From positions 218,504,205 through 218,568,204 of the forward strand of contig CP136064.1 in NCBI GenBank assembly GCA_032622095.1: DNA of 64,000 nt, read 5' to 3'. Below the pieces are notes generated by a model. That model was not told where the DNA came from and did no database searches. It was given only the letters and a program-made list of their open reading frames with translations. This document shows, one piece after another, positions 45,744 to 56,325 of this stretch (positions are counted from its first letter, which is position 1; each line of letters opens with the position of its first letter). The position numbers were made by a program, and so were the translations under genes. Source of the stretch: Siphonodentalium dalli (taxonomy: Eukaryota > Mollusca > Scaphopoda > Gadilida > Siphonodentaliidae).

Positions 45744-47849
45744 CTAGTCTAAAATGTCAATAGTTGCATGATCTATGCTGGTAAATTTGCTAGGCAAGAT
45801 ACGATTTCTTTCTTCGCTAAAACATATACATTCTAGTAGATAATGCAGTTCGTCTCCGAGCTGTCGTTTATTACATAATGGACATAGTCTATTTAGTAAG
45901 TTTGTATCGTTCCATCGACCTTTCTCTATTGGCAAGCGATGATTACAAGTACGGAATTGACACAAAGTTATTCTGTTTTTTGTATCCAAATAATCCAAGT
46001 ATCTTTCGAAATTAATATCGTGTTTGAAAAGTTTGTAGGTATTGCCTCGGCTAAATTTTTCTATGTCAGATAGCCAGATGCCTCGAAATTGGCTATTCAG
46101 ACTACATTTGAAATAGCGTGCCATTTGTTCTGGACATGTGATATAACCAATATTTAATAGATGAATCTGCCCAGATTTTGTTAGAATATCTTTTACTTTT
46201 TCAATCCATTGGAACTTTGCTTCCTCAGCTTCACATATTTTCAGGGCCAGTTGATACAGAATCTTACAGAATCGGCCTTGCTCCATATTCTTAACTTTCA
46301 TCCAGTATTTCACAATACGCAAGTTGATAGTGTACTCTATGGGTAGTCTACCGCTCTCACCATATATCATATAATTAGGGGTAGATGATTTAAGATGGAG
46401 AACGTATTTCAAAAATCTTCTATGTATGTTTTCAAAAATCTCATTATTTCCCGACCCCCATACTTCACAACAGTACAACATAATCGGTAATACTTGCGCA
46501 TCAAACAGTTCGAACATGTTTCTAACCGACAGACATTGTATTCTCGACTTAGAAATACTAGAGCACATTGCTTTAGTTGCTTTATTTACCAATACCTTCT
46601 TTGCCGCGTTATATGAGCCTGATTTGGTGTGTATAATACCAAGATAGTTAAAATGCTTTACTACTTCAATTTCCTCACCGTTGTATAAAAAAGTTCTATT
46701 CTTTGGCATGCTTCTTTTGGATATCAACATAATTTTGGTTTTCTCGACGTTTACATTCAATTTCCACTTCTGACAATACTTAAGTGCCTTCTGCAGTTTT
46801 AAAGGTGTTTCAGTCATAAGAACGGTGTCGTCTGCGTATAAAATAATGAATAGTTTGACATACATCTTCAAGTGAGTTTCTATATCCCGTGACATTTTAA
46901 TCAATCCCACCCCACCTTCTGATTTTAGAAATTCTTCCAGATCGTTCAGGTAAAGTGAGAATAACAGGGGTGATAGGTTTTTATCACCTTGTCTTACCCC
47001 AGATAAACATGGGAAACAATCGGATGTCTGGTCGCCCATTCGAACTTTCGATTTAATGTTAGTGTACATGTTTTTAATAACTGTGAGTAGTTTCCCATTT
47101 ATACTAATGGTCGAAAGTTTGTACCAAAGTCCTTGTCGCCATATTTTGTCAAATGCCTTCTCAAAGTCAATGAAAGCACAGTACAAATTCCTGTTAAGTG
47201 CCTTCGAAATTTCGGATAGTAAATGTAGAACAAATATATTATCCGTCGTGGAATAACCTTTTATGAAACCCGCCTGGTTCTCACATAGAGTTTCGTTGTC
47301 TTCAATGTAATCATATAATCTATTTGAGAGAATCTTCGTAAATAACTTCCCAAAGCAGCTCAAAAGAGTAATGGGTCTGTACTTTTTTGGATTTCCCTTA
47401 TCACCTTTATTTTTATACAGTGGAATAATTGTTCCGATCCCCCATATTTCTGGTACACAGCCTGATTCAAAAACTAAATTAAATGTTTTGCAGTATATGT
47501 CTATCAGGGTATCGGAGGATGCCTTGAGATATTCATTGAGAATTCCATCTTCACCTGGGGATTTCATAATTTTTAAACTCTTTATAGCTTTAGATACTTC
47601 TTCCCTGTCTATTGTTCGATTTAGATTGTTATTTGTATTGCTTGCTTCATTGTTCATATTTAAGTCTTCTGTAATTGTTTCGGAATTAAGTAATCGAAAA
47701 TGTTCCTCTAATGATTCGATTTCTATTTCGCTGTGCCTATTTTCCCCTTGTTTATTAAGTATTGACCAAATGTTTTTCGAGTTGTCTTTTTTAAGTTTAG
47801 AGATTTCACACGTGATATTTTCTCGGTGTAGTGCTATTGCATTGTCCAT
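45744..47849 (-). CDS. LINE ORF2 fragment, uninterrupted reverse transcriptase (701 codons)
   Basis: This is the reverse transcriptase and C-terminal region of a non-LTR retrotransposon, which copies element RNA into DNA at a nicked target. Motifs in order are KNKGDKGNPKKYRPITLL (146-163), NQAGFIKGYSTTDNI (191-205), FIDFEKAFDKIW (226-237), LSGVRQG (282-288), the catalytic LYADD (337-341), a thumb region, and a C-terminal CPLC…H…C knuckle (656-659, H669, C674). The usual N-terminal endonuclease is absent: the frame meets a stop 13 codons before the first ATG, so the copy is 5'-truncated. There is no stop or frameshift across 2.1 kb, so it is much younger than the relics at 34.8-40.9 kb. The insert DK before NLSPLLF is slightly unusual. 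An I/Nimb-like clade is my best guess. A trinucleotide tail follows at 45490-45650. Confidence 0.9.
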   Translation of the reverse strand: MDNAIALHRENITCEISKLKKDNSKNIWSILNKQGENRHSEIEIESLEEHFRLLNSETITEDLNMNNEASNTNNNLNRTIDREEVSKAIKSLKIMKSPGEDGILNEYLKASSDTLIDIYCKTFNLVFESGCVPEIWGIGTIIPLYKNKGDKGNPKKYRPITLLSCFGKLFTKILSNRLYDYIEDNETLCENQAGFIKGYSTTDNIFVLHLLSEISKALNRNLYCAFIDFEKAFDKIWRQGLWYKLSTISINGKLLTVIKNMYTNIKSKVRMGDQTSDCFPCLSGVRQGDKNLSPLLFSLYLNDLEEFLKSEGGVGLIKMSRDIETHLKMYVKLFIILYADDTVLMTETPLKLQKALKYCQKWKLNVNVEKTKIMLISKRSMPKNRTFLYNGEEIEVVKHFNYLGIIHTKSGSYNAAKKVLVNKATKAMCSSISKSRIQCLSVRNMFELFDAQVLPIMLYCCEVWGSGNNEIFENIHRRFLKYVLHLKSSTPNYMIYGESGRLPIEYTINLRIVKYWMKVKNMEQGRFCKILYQLALKICEAEEAKFQWIEKVKDILTKSGQIHLLNIGYITCPEQMARYFKCSLNSQFRGIWLSDIEKFSRGNTYKLFKHDINFERYLDYLDTKNRITLCQFRTCNHRLPIEKGRWNDTNLLNRLCPLCNKRQLGDELHYLLECICFSEERNRILPSKFTSIDHATIDILD

Positions 47850-48215
47850 TGTGCGAAAGGTAAAACCATTAAAATGAGTAATCAGTCACCACACACATAC
47901 GATAAACTAACTGAACGATTGTAACCAAAGTGTAATACATCTATACATACATGTATAGGGTAATTGCCGAAATAAATGTACATTATTTCAGTGAATGGAT
48001 CCATCGATGCCGCAGGCCGACATTGTTCTATTCGCTGAAATATTGCAGTCTGAATCTATTATCCGGCTTAAAACATGGCCTGGTCCAAACCGTCACCTCT
48101 GATCAGAATGGATTAACCGACAATTGGATCAACACACCTGAGTTGTACAATATGGTCGGCCTTGTCCACACGTCCATTTGCGTGACAGCTTAACACATTG
48201 TCAACATACACTCCA

Positions 48216-48490
48216 AGAAAACAGCTTCATATTTGGTTCCCCGGATAACCAAATACCAACATAGAACCAAACAGTTTGGTTCCACGCTGCTTTATCTTAA
48301 GTTTGGTTCTTCAAAGAACCCACCGAATTCAAGGTTAGTGGGAACAGGGCATAGCTTAAATGTTCCAGTTGTAAAATTTAACAACATGTCCACGCGTTTT
48401 GTGGTTTAAATGATATTGGGAAGACTAAATCAAGCGAGATTACTTTGAAATACAAATGTTTGGTTCTTCATTTGGTTCTTTATTTTGAAT
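48216..48490. repeat. GGTTCTT palindromic repeat cluster, left
   Basis: Short units of TTTGGTTC(T)T and their complement AAGAACCAAA alternate, for example GTTTGGTTCTTCAAAGAACC near 48309. Together with the similar cluster at 49470-49745 they flank the candidate exon at 48921-49149. Confidence 0.6.
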
Positions 48491-48920
48491 ATCACTGCAC
48501 CGCATCCACTGCACCACCATAACACAGTTCCCATGACCAGAAAATTACGATAACATTGCAATTCTTTAAGTGATACACCCAGATCGCCAACTACGCCATT
48601 CTGGTTAAAAATCGTCCACACTATAGCCTACCATATGTGGTTGAAAAGTCGAAAACTAACGTCAGTCTAAAAATTACCAGCAGTATGAACATTTTCTACT
48701 TTTTGTCTCAAACAACACTAAATACTGGATGGAAGATATTTCAATGGTATATCTCAAATGAATTCAAACATACATATACTTATGGCCGGAAATCTCCAAT
48801 TGATCCTCTCAATTTCTAACTGTTGACCATGTTGTCCAATATATATCCCCCCGTTGTGGCGTCCGGTTATTATATGAAGCCATCGAGGTCTAACTATATC
48901 ATCTCTTCTCGTTTTGACAG

Positions 48921-49149
48921 TGAATCAAAGACTAATGAAGTGAGTGATGCGAATAGAAGATATGTACGTTGACATGAACACAGCATCGGACGAGGAGTCC
49001 ATTATTAACGAGGATACCAATGGAAACATTACACCAGACGATATGTACGTGCACCCGACGTTGACATGAAACCAGCATCGGACCAAACAACCGGCAGAAA
49101 TACACGTGATGCACACATGCCAATATATCGTTTTGGTTCATATGTATAG
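48921..49149 (+). pseudogene. Candidate exon of a receptor-like cytoplasmic tail, disrupted
   Basis: A possible splice acceptor (CTTCTCGTTTTGACAG) ends at 48920. In one frame, after a TGA at 48941-48943, the sequence reads MRIEDMYVDMNTASDEES…NITPDDMYV, then stops at 49067-49069. A shifted frame continues VDMKPASDQTTG and ends PIYRFGSYV at 49149. The unit (E/D)DMYV…VDMxxASD is therefore present twice. Tyrosines in DMYVDM context look like SH2-binding sites of membrane receptor tails, such as scavenger or EGF-repeat receptors; that is inference. The early TGA and the frameshift suggest a dead exon, or an exon boundary I have misplaced. Confidence 0.3.
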
Positions 49150-49469
49150 ACTCTGGTCATTTTATTGCTGGCGGGGGTAACCATATTGATCATATCACAA
49201 ATAGGGTGCATGGGAAGTACGGAACAATAACTTTATGAATATACAATTCCATATCTCCTTCAGACATCAGAATATCTTCCGATCTTCGGTGTCTATTCGG
49301 TGAACCAACATAGTGTGATATCAATTTTAAACGACATAACGTATTTACAAACTATAAATAGAATATTCAGAAACAAAGCCACCAGGCACTCATCATTGTT
49401 TCCTAGTGTATAGGCATAAATTTTCGTGAACCAAGTGTGGAACCCATGCATTTGCTAATGAATTATTTT

Positions 49470-49745
49470 GCTCCATGTTCTGGTTCCCATCCGGGGAACC
49501 AGATAGAGAACAAAGACGGGTCACATTGGTTTTCCCCTCAGGACAAAAATTAGAAACAAGTTTTGTTCCGTGTGGAACCATAATGTCTGTTGTGTACTTA
49601 ATGTGGTTCTTTAATTTGGTTCTTCGAGGAACCAAAACATGTTTGGTTCTTCATTTGGTTCTTTGTACCATGGATGTTTGGTTATTCATTTGGTTCTTTG
49701 CGAAGAACCAAAACATGTTTGTTTGGTTCTTCGTTGGATTCCCCT
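49470..49745. repeat. GGTTCTT palindromic repeat cluster, right
   Basis: Repeated TTTGGTTCTT and GAAGAACCAAAACATG units, with larger palindromes such as GGTTCCCATCCGGGGAACC near 49485. A 107-codon plus-strand frame and an 80-codon reverse frame cross it because of the repeat structure. Confidence 0.65.
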
Positions 49746-50438
49746 ATTGCTTTTTCAAACCGTTGATTGAACACGACGTTTTTGCTCTTACATTTTAGCA
49801 ATTGTATTAAATTATTTATCGCGTCGTATATCTGATTTGGCGGAGTATTATAAATTTAATGATAGATTGGTGCACGAAGTAAGCTTAGATTCGAGAAAGT
49901 TTAGTAGTGTAAACATTCAATGCCTGGAATTCGAAGTTAGACACCACACACCGCGAGTGAAGAGGCTCTATTTGTATATCCCTTCTGCTATACTTCCAGT
50001 TGTCAGTCAGAGTGAATTATACTTGAAAATCATTGTTTATGCGATTAATGGAGGCACGGACTCGGTATGACTGTTCATTTTTTTTTAAATGTACTTGCTT
50101 GAGTGAACAAATTCTTTTTTTATTATCGAAATGATCATGTATCAATCGGAATGGCACACTGAGATGTTCCTCAACTCAGATCAAGCTAGAAAAGCTGTCC
50201 CGATGTACATACAAGTCACATAAACTAAATTGCTCACAGTGAAACAACCGTCCATTTAGTTCGATGATGAGCGTCCGTTATTAATATAATGGATCGTTAT
50301 ATGTAAAATAATGTACGATCCATGAGCCTACATGTATTAAAAAATGACTAACGTCATGGTCTTGTTTTAATTCCACGATATACTACTGCCTATACATGTG
50401 AGGGTCAAGACTTCATCTACCACAATCTACTCACTCTC
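49746..50438. other. Intergenic; one weak exon-like frame
   Basis: A frame at about 49800-50068 is preceded by TTGCTCTTACATTTTAG (a possible acceptor at 49798) and followed by TCG|GTATGA (a possible donor), but the peptide matches nothing I know. No ATG begins it. Confidence 0.25.
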
Positions 50439-50764
50439 TTAAAGGCGCGGGCGGCGTTCGTTGCAGAAATATTCATATTTTTTCAAATCGCCATCAACAG
50501 AAGGAATATTAGAAAACTTAATCTGAAAGTTTTCATGAAGGTAACACGCATGAGATCCGTATACCTATGAAGCTGTATTACTGTGTTCTATATATAGCTC
50601 ACGTTACCTGAAAATAGTATCAGAGCACGCGCTTAACGTAACGCAAAGTGGCGCTCTCGTAAGTGAAAGGCGCAATAAAAACGGTTTCCCTATTGGTCAG
50701 ATTGTCTATCTTAACCAATCAGATTTGACGTTGCATAGACATGGTTGTTGCTAAGCCTTGTAGT

Positions 50765-51037
50765 TCAAATACAGAAATCACCACCACGTCCGTAGTATTT
50801 CCACAAATTACCTATTACCACACAACAAAAGGATGAGATGAAAACTATATACATAGAAGGTGAGTGATCTAAATAAAAATAGTACTTCATATCTTGTTTC
50901 GGACGGAAAAAAATGTCACCAAAAACATTTCTTTTACTGTGATTTGACTTTTTTTTAGACTTCCGTTCTTTGACTTGGTCAAGTTTGTGTTTGAAACTGA
51001 GAGTCTCAAACTCTGAGTCTTTGTTATTGTCGTTCAT
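50765..51037 (-). CDS. Small membrane-protein ORF or first exon, 90 residues
   Basis: The ATG (GAAACATGAAC) has a good animal start context and an in-frame stop lies two codons upstream, so it is the natural start. The protein begins acidic (MNDNNKDSEFET), then has a strongly basic stretch (KERKSKKKSNHSKR, 23-36) and one hydrophobic segment (about 62-78), suggesting an N-terminal cytoplasmic tail and a membrane anchor. An ATAG|GTAATT at codon 76 (50812/50811) could be a donor splice site, making this a first coding exon with the rest to the left. No family is recognised. It lies inside the 3.2 kb interruption of MITE copy 3. Confidence 0.35.
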   Translation of the reverse strand: MNDNNKDSEFETLSFKHKLDQVKERKSKKKSNHSKRNVFGDIFFRPKQDMKYYFYLDHSPSMYIVFISSFCCVVIGNLWKYYGRGGDFCI

Positions 51038-51671
51038 GTTTCAATGAATGATTTACTGGGCTAGATAACTAGATCATAGGTGCCATCAACTGAATGAATT
51101 TAATCGTAAAATGAGTCTAATTTATCAATTCTCCGCAGTCTCTGTTCCAACTCCAAAGCTTAACAACAGTTGTCATTACTGACATTAGCGAAGACAAAAA
51201 AAAAATCAAAACACATTTCCGGTTATACCAACAAGGACAAGGTCGCGACAATTCTCAAAACAGAAACGAAGAAAATAAATCCTTGAAATTGAAATGAACT
51301 TAGGCTTCATCTTGGACGTGAGGAATTATTCTGACTTCGTCTTTTCAACGTGGATTTACCGGGCGTTAGTTTAAAATTATCTTATTCTAATTACCAGACT
51401 GCCGGTGAATACCGTGATCACATTTACACATCGTGAATTCAAGGATTGTACTTGTAGATACATTCAGTTCAGCTTAGTTTAACTTGAATGTGAATACTGC
51501 TAGTGCTAGTTTTGTGAAAGTAACTTAACTCTTGATTTTGGCCAAAGTAAAGAGATACTAGTAATGTGAAATTATTCAATTTATTGAGAAATATTGCCAT
51601 GCATTGCTACTTAATTTTGTGTTTGTCATTTAATAATTTGAAAGTGAAAGCATCGAAGTGAAAGCGTTGCT
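51038..51671. other. Sequence between small ORF and SINE, nothing recognised
   Basis: No coding signal or bounded repeat. It would include the 5' UTR and promoter of the minus-strand ORF if that ORF is real, but no TATA box is evident. Confidence 0.35.
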
Positions 51672-51851
51672 GGGGTTCGATGGCCGAGTGGTTAGCGTGT
51701 TCGACTATCGGCCAGAGGTTTCGCTTGGACCACGGATCGATTCATCTCGATCCTCGACAAAACAAAAGTCGGGAGCTCCGAGCGTGCCTACGTGTATATA
51801 AAGCACCGTGTACAGCCATGTGTGCACAATAAAGAACCCTGATGGTTGATG
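51672..51851 (+). mobile_element. tRNA-derived SINE
   Basis: The head has a Leu/Ser-tRNA-like A box (GATGGCCGAGTGGTTAGCG at 51680-51698) and a degenerate B box (CGGATCGATTC near 51733-51743), the internal RNA polymerase III promoter elements. A tRNA-unrelated body follows (GTCGGGAGCTCCGAGCGTGC, then GCACCGTGTACAGCCATGTG) and a tail with AATAAAGAACCCTGATGGTT. The cloverleaf stems do not close well, so it is not a functional tRNA gene. Similar SINEs are common in molluscs. Confidence 0.75.
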
Positions 51852-53761
51852 GCAAACTTTCCTATCAAAATTACTGTATTCCCTTCGGCTTGTAAGTTGA
51901 TAGAAATTTCAGTTGATGGTGTAATAGAGTTATCTCTATTCAGTGATTATGGTGGTGGAATACTATATGTGGTGGTGATGTTGAAAAGGGCATTTCAGAT
52001 ATCGATATGGTGTGGAGGTGAATACATAAATACACGGACACGTGGTTGTCCTAAACGACGGATCGACACTCAAGTAAGAAGAAGTAAGATGGATGCTGAT
52101 TTTTTATGTCATGATGACATGTAAATCCTACCGCACAGTGACGCTCTCTATTTGTGGAACTTTTGGGTAAATTGCATGGTGCTTCGGGGAAGGTTGTGAA
52201 AACTTACTGTAATTTCTACATTTCTGCCCGTTTATACCTATAATTCAAGTTATTTGAAATGTGTTATGCTGCGTACATGCAATGAATATTCTGAGCTAAT
52301 GATGTGCCCAACTTCTCCGGATACCAAATTCATTTGTTACAGAGTGGCTATTTTAGCTTAGCCATGGAATGGCATGCTATTATAAATGAGAAACAAAATT
52401 ATCATTATACGAGGTCACCATTCGTCACTGCGAACACTAAATTGAATCGCGATATGCATATAATATCCTATCGTCAGCACAAATAGTGCTACCTATCATA
52501 TTGTAGCAGAAGTGTGCATGCAATATCCAGTTCATGGAATGAATCATGAGTAGAGCCTGGTTGAAATACTGCTGTGTGGCGAGTCACACTCGTCTCCGAG
52601 CTATTGAGGCCATTTGTGCATGGTGTTATGAACGGTTTGTATTGTGATTGGGTTAAATCATCCGCTCGTTAACACTCACAGTAGACAATTGTATACCAGG
52701 TTCTATTCAGTATTCAGAAATAACTCCCAATGGAAATTTGCATGGTACATATTTGGTTAAGATTCTTTGGTCAAATGTGGTAGCCGAACATTTGGTTTAA
52801 ATAACCATCAGTGGCAGTGCTTTGGTTTGTTTTGTCCATCAGTCTGTCTGGATCACTTTATGTTTTACTTTTACAAACATATTTCAGAGTTAATAAATGG
52901 CTGATATATAGGGTCCTGACTCATTTTTATTCTGATGAATCTTCCAAAATGAGGACTTAGCCCACCAGATGTGCCCAGGTACAATGAACCTAAACGCTGG
53001 ACTTAAATAACTAATAATTGTATTAAATGCTATTTCTAAGTCATGTAAATAAACCCCATGTTATGTAAACCAACATTATGTAAAGAGTATGAGATAAGCA
53101 AAACACTCATCGCCGGAGATACCCCATGCATCAAGTAAACTTTGGTTAGAAATTCCTCCAAATTGTTTATAACGTTTCAGTATAGCGCTAGCTAACCCTC
53201 ACCTTTCAAGATTTCGGTGTTGAATGGGTCACCGTGAATAAGTCTCCTAAACACATTTCCTCGGTGTTGAGTGTTGTGTTTATTGCTCACTCTTTATGTG
53301 CTGTATATAAACAAACGCTCGACTCACACAATGTGTGTTTTGAGGATAATATGGCATTCATACTATCATTATAGTATAATATTAGTATATTCTTTACAAC
53401 ATATTATAATTTAGTAACTGTTATTTCTAAATTATAACCTTTAACGAAGGCATGTGTCTATAACCAGCAAGGTCCAAATGGCACGTATGCTTTCAGTAAC
53501 AGGGCATGGCACATACATTTAATTGTTATATGCCGGTACATGTCCATGAAATATAAATACACAGCACCATTGATACCAGATTTAAACCGGCACATGCATT
53601 AATGCGACTTGAGAATATACTTCAAAGTATCAACCTGTGCGGGTACAATTATTATTCACCTAATCTAATTGTATATCTACATATCATGGCCTTGGACGGA
53701 GTAAGTTTTCGAATAACGTAGTACGTTATTATCATATTAATATATATATATATATATTTAT
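51852..53761. other. Remainder of the 3.2 kb interruption, no gene recognised
   Basis: Open frames at 51846-52124 and 52304-52486 have no domain. A short (AT)n run occupies 53738-53756, immediately left of the resumed MITE. Confidence 0.4.
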
Positions 53762-53930
53762 TCATATGCCAAACATAATTAGCGCGTAAATAGTATATTA
53801 TCATCAAGACGTACGATGTTGTACGTAAACAAGAGCCTGCTCGTGTTACAGAAGTTGTGCTCCTGTTTACATAACACAGCGCAATTATATTGGTTAATCA
53901 CACACAAATGATATAAACCCTCTTTATTAT

Positions 53931-54951
53931 ATTTTCAGTAACTTTTTCTGCCAAAATAATCGTATCCCCACTCCCGTAAGTAAGTGCCACGATGTTATCC
54001 TACTCCCAGAGGTTTATCCTACTCCCAGCGATGACGGACTATTTATCCCAATTTCGCACGTTCCGAATTACGTAATTCGAAGTGCACGTTTTGTGTTACT
54101 CCCCTTACACCAAAATAATTGTCTCAGTTCCAGTGCATAGTCAGGTAACACAAAATACATCACCAAAAACACATAACCACCAACGTGTTATCGACATCAA
54201 ATTCCAACTCAGTGAATTTGCAGGATCAACACCAACTGGGAAACATTTTTGGTTACGCTACACTTCGGAATCCAAAGATCGAAATCGTGATAAACAATTG
54301 TTCCCACAAGTGCATTCGCACCAAGAAAATGAAAACAGTGTTGAAATCCACTTCAGTATCTTCAAGCAGTTCCACTTCAAATTCCACTGATATTCGAGTG
54401 CATAATCCAAATGAGTGTGAGCAGTGATATCTCATAGAACTCCTAAGGCTTATCCACACAATGACATTCCAAACAGTTACTAATTTAATCAATAAAGTTT
54501 GTTGTTTGTTTGAAAAATTCCTCCGAAAAATCCCCTTTGAAGTTGGTGGCAATAGAAGAAATCAGTCAATGAAATGACGTCACGTTCCTTATACGGGGTA
54601 AAATACTATGGCGCGCGCGGCTATAGTTAATTCATGAATGAGTGACGTAATCGATTTACCTTATTTGGGTTGTTATCTTATCATTGCGCGTAATTTAACG
54701 GAAACATTTAGGTCAATATTCAGAATCGGAACATCTTCTCAATGCATTTTATTAGAGTTGTGTCGTGACAAACTGTTGTGGAAAATATAATAAACACAAT
54801 AGTTAACTGTCATCAGCGACGAACGAAGTTTCTCCTCTCGTGAGATGCGAGGATTATTTTTCACTCGGCTAACGCCTCGTGAAAAATAATCCTGCGCATC
54901 TCACTCGAGGAGAAAATTCGTTCGTCGCTGATGACAGTTAACTATTGTCTA
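53931..54951. mobile_element. 1.02 kb insertion in MITE copy 3 with 8-bp duplication
   Basis: TTTATTAT occurs at 53923-53930 and 54952-54959, and the MITE reads straight through if one copy and the intervening 1021 bases are removed. An 8-bp duplication suits a hAT-type insertion, but I see no clear terminal inverted repeats (left ATTTTCAGTAAC, right …ACTATTGTCTA). Three overlapping open frames (54082-54552) lack domains. The right part is the foldback at 54796-54948. Confidence 0.6.
54796..54948. repeat. Foldback element, 153 bp
   Basis: ACAATAGTTAACTGTCATCA, GCGACGAACGAA and the following TTTCTCCTC pair almost perfectly with their reverse complement at the right end. The centre is CGGCTAACGCC. 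Confidence 0.88.
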
Positions 54952-55226
54952 TTTATTATTTCCATATCAGGAAAACAGTAACAAATAACGCTCTTTATGT
55001 TTACCATATCCGGATCTAAACAAAAGCCAGGTAACGTAACGTTTTTTGCCTTTGTTTACATAACAAGGGGGGGGGGGATGACAATAACATACTGTTTATG
55101 CCATATTTCTGATTGGTGTAAGAAAAAAGTGTGTGTATATTGTACTATTCTTTCTGTTTATGGCGGTTTTTGACGGAGATGAATATTTTAACAGCATACC
55201 CACCGCCAACGCCGCCCGTATCTAAA

Positions 55227-56325
55227 CCCTATTAAGACATTATTGTAGATAACACAGTTGTTAGTGAAGCTTGCCGTGCAGTTAGCTAAGTCATAGAAAC
55301 CGCCCCGAGAGTTTGGACAGAAAACGTGATTTAAATAACAACCTTATCAATGAGATTTTCTGATGATATCTTGCAATAAATATGTTAATGCATAGCTGAC
55401 TGCTAATGTACCAATGGGCGAGAAAACATTAGTGAACCGCGACCGCGCAAAGACATAAATTTAAAAAGCTTTTGGGTTTCTGAATTACATATACTATATA
55501 TACTTATACGGGGTATATTTTCTACTATATTGTTGTATTCACCGTTTCGCTTCTTTTGTTGTCAAAAACACCTCAAACGAACACCACGGGTATTTATAAT
55601 TCGCGGCTGAATTACACACGAAGCTCTCAAAACGTCCGACTAAATTGTTGAAGCTCAATTCGGTGTTTGGTTTAGCTGAGATCCATCGGTGAGTACCCTA
55701 TGCCGATATTTTGAAACTTTGGAAACATTCTCGTTATAATTAATGTCTGAGTGCGCACGGGCGTGGTTAGATAGTCTCCTTTTGAGGTATGAATGAATGC
55801 TTGTATCCACCTTAGAATCTTAAACTACACCCGCACCCAATTGTAGACCAAATGTCCAACTCTTGGAAACTTTATTTGTAGTTGTAGCCCATCCCCTACG
55901 TAAGTTGGAATTTTCCAACTGATACCCCAAACTATCAAATTGGTTAGCATTTTAAATCAAACACCCTTTTCTAAGGTTGGAACATTTCCAACTGATGGCC
56001 ATTTCATTTTGACCAAAGGTATGAAAATATGCGACTAAAGCTACAAATTAAAAAAAAAATACTAAATACCGGCGCAGTTTGGAAAATCATAATTTGAGAA
56101 CAATTTCAACCTATTTATGGTGTCAAATTTCCAACCAATGTTATGTCATCCATGAAATTTTCTCACTGTTAAATATTTTGACAAAAGTTGGGGGGGGGGG
56201 GGTTGAGACATTTCCAAACCCCTCTCTCACCATAGCCATATAATGGTGTCACCCAATGTCGCCTGAATTTACATCACGAGTTAACCGAGAGGTGTGAATG
56301 ATGATACATACTGCGTGTACACCAA
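55227..56325. other. Intergenic; possible isolated donor site
   Basis: No coding sequence is seen. ATCG|GTGAGT near 55687 is a good donor consensus, but nothing upstream supports an exon. GTTGGAA…TTTCCAACTGAT palindromic motifs recur near 55908-55922 and 55976-55995, and a G run lies near 56190-56202. Confidence 0.35.

Larger units (their letters stand above)
50439..55226. mobile_element. TTAA MITE copy 3, split into three by two insertions
   Basis: Three separated pieces, in order, rebuild the MITE seen whole at 6950-7474. Piece 1 is 50439-50512 (TTAAAGGCGCGGGCGGCGTT…). Piece 2 is 53762-53930 (CATATGCCAAACATAATTAG…CTCTTTATTAT). Piece 3 is 54952-55226 (TTTATTATTTCCATATCAGG…CGCCGCCCGTATCT). 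Piece lengths total about 518 bases against 525 for copy 1. The gaps are about 3.2 kb (with roughly 20 MITE bases lost) and 1.02 kb (with an 8-base duplication). The right TTAA has decayed to CTAAA. Confidence 0.8.

Noticed and set aside
46426-47877. Plus-strand frames of 66-168 codons
   Set aside because: Antisense shadows of the LINE reverse transcriptase, which carries all the motifs on the minus strand.
51672-51745. A functional tRNA gene
   Set aside because: The A and B boxes are present, but the stems do not pair properly and a SINE body and tail follow.
54082-54552. Three overlapping open frames of 80-102 codons
   Set aside because: No motif, both strands open, and inside an apparent insertion.
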